DNA of 64,000 nucleotides, from contig CAICTM010000432.1 in assembly GCA_903772945.1 (NCBI GenBank), positions 1 to 64,000 of the forward strand, written 5' to 3'. Shown here piece by piece: positions 63,959 to 64,000 of the stretch (position 1 is its first letter; each line of letters begins with the position of its first letter). A program made the position numbers and the translations under genes. The stretch is from Seminavis robusta. Its lineage: Eukaryota; Bacillariophyta; Bacillariophyceae; Naviculales; Naviculaceae. A model generated the notes under the pieces. The model saw only the letters and a program-made list of their open reading frames with translations. It ran no database searches and was not told the origin of the DNA.

Positions 63959-64000
63959 GATGTATCCAAAACTTTTGTGCCAGGGACACGGTGATCCAGA

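Overview
The window looks like nuclear DNA of a pennate diatom with a repeat-rich, loosely packed genome (a Seminavis-like raphid diatom is my best guess, inferred and not proven). The reasons are: short GT-AG introns (48-171 nt) inside otherwise long exons; standard code; a DUF1971 protein with a diatom-style signal plus A-F plastid-entry motif; an EF-1alpha-like EFL gene; a class C 7TM receptor; a two-TM receptor nucleotide cyclase; a PAS hybrid histidine kinase; a transmembrane protein with plant-like GTIPxELG leucine-rich repeats; and AT/GC-palindromic intergenic motifs (GGTACCGGTA, TAGCTAGC).

Layout. 0-2.4 kb: a possible secreted repeat protein and an LTR-retrotransposon gag fossil. 4-8.2 kb: a very large intronless gene with an adenylating (fatty-acyl-AMP-ligase-like) domain, a carrier domain and an NRPS-terminal-type membrane/beta-helix region; a decayed copy of its C-terminal half lies at 27.6-28.3 kb on the other strand. 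8.77-9.14 kb: a 376-bp terminal-inverted-repeat element whose interior is 16 copies of GGAATGTT. 9.4-11.3 kb: a membrane-anchored SGNH-like hydrolase. 12-12.9 kb: an unknown acidic/basic protein. 14-17 kb: a five-exon class C GPCR. 17.6-18.8 kb: a secreted gamma-glutamylcyclotransferase-fold protein. 20.8-22.1 kb: a two-exon acidic repeat protein. 22.3-25.4 kb: a broken Mutator-like (MULE) transposase. 25.7-26.1 kb: a small spliced gene.

26.5-46.6 kb holds the most unusual content: six small intronless genes, all on the plus strand (one at 26.5 kb and a loose array of five at 38.1-46.6 kb). Their proteins share nothing recognisable except three short blocks in fixed order: a hydrophobic stretch ending in V-x-DNA-x-GH near the N-terminus, a CRW-x-GC block, and a PKRP-x-R-x-x-S block near the C-terminus. 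I do not recognise this family and consider it the best candidate for an undescribed system. Between the outlier and the array are a GPI-type MACPF protein, a UBL-BAG co-chaperone (divergent pair) and a three-exon receptor nucleotide cyclase.

47-50.3 kb: a decayed 7TM receptor and a retroelement-derived fragment. 51.2-53.5 kb: a two-exon hybrid histidine kinase. 54-55.4 kb: EFL. 56-56.5 kb: the DUF1971 protein. 57.8-61.8 kb: the transmembrane LRR protein, with an LRR relic just downstream. 62.9-64 kb: two unrecognised ORFs in what may be a decayed or multi-exon gene. Signalling genes (GPCR, cyclase, hybrid kinase, LRR receptor-like protein) are conspicuous, but nothing shows that they are co-regulated. 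All annotations are by eye from the sequence; no homology search was run.
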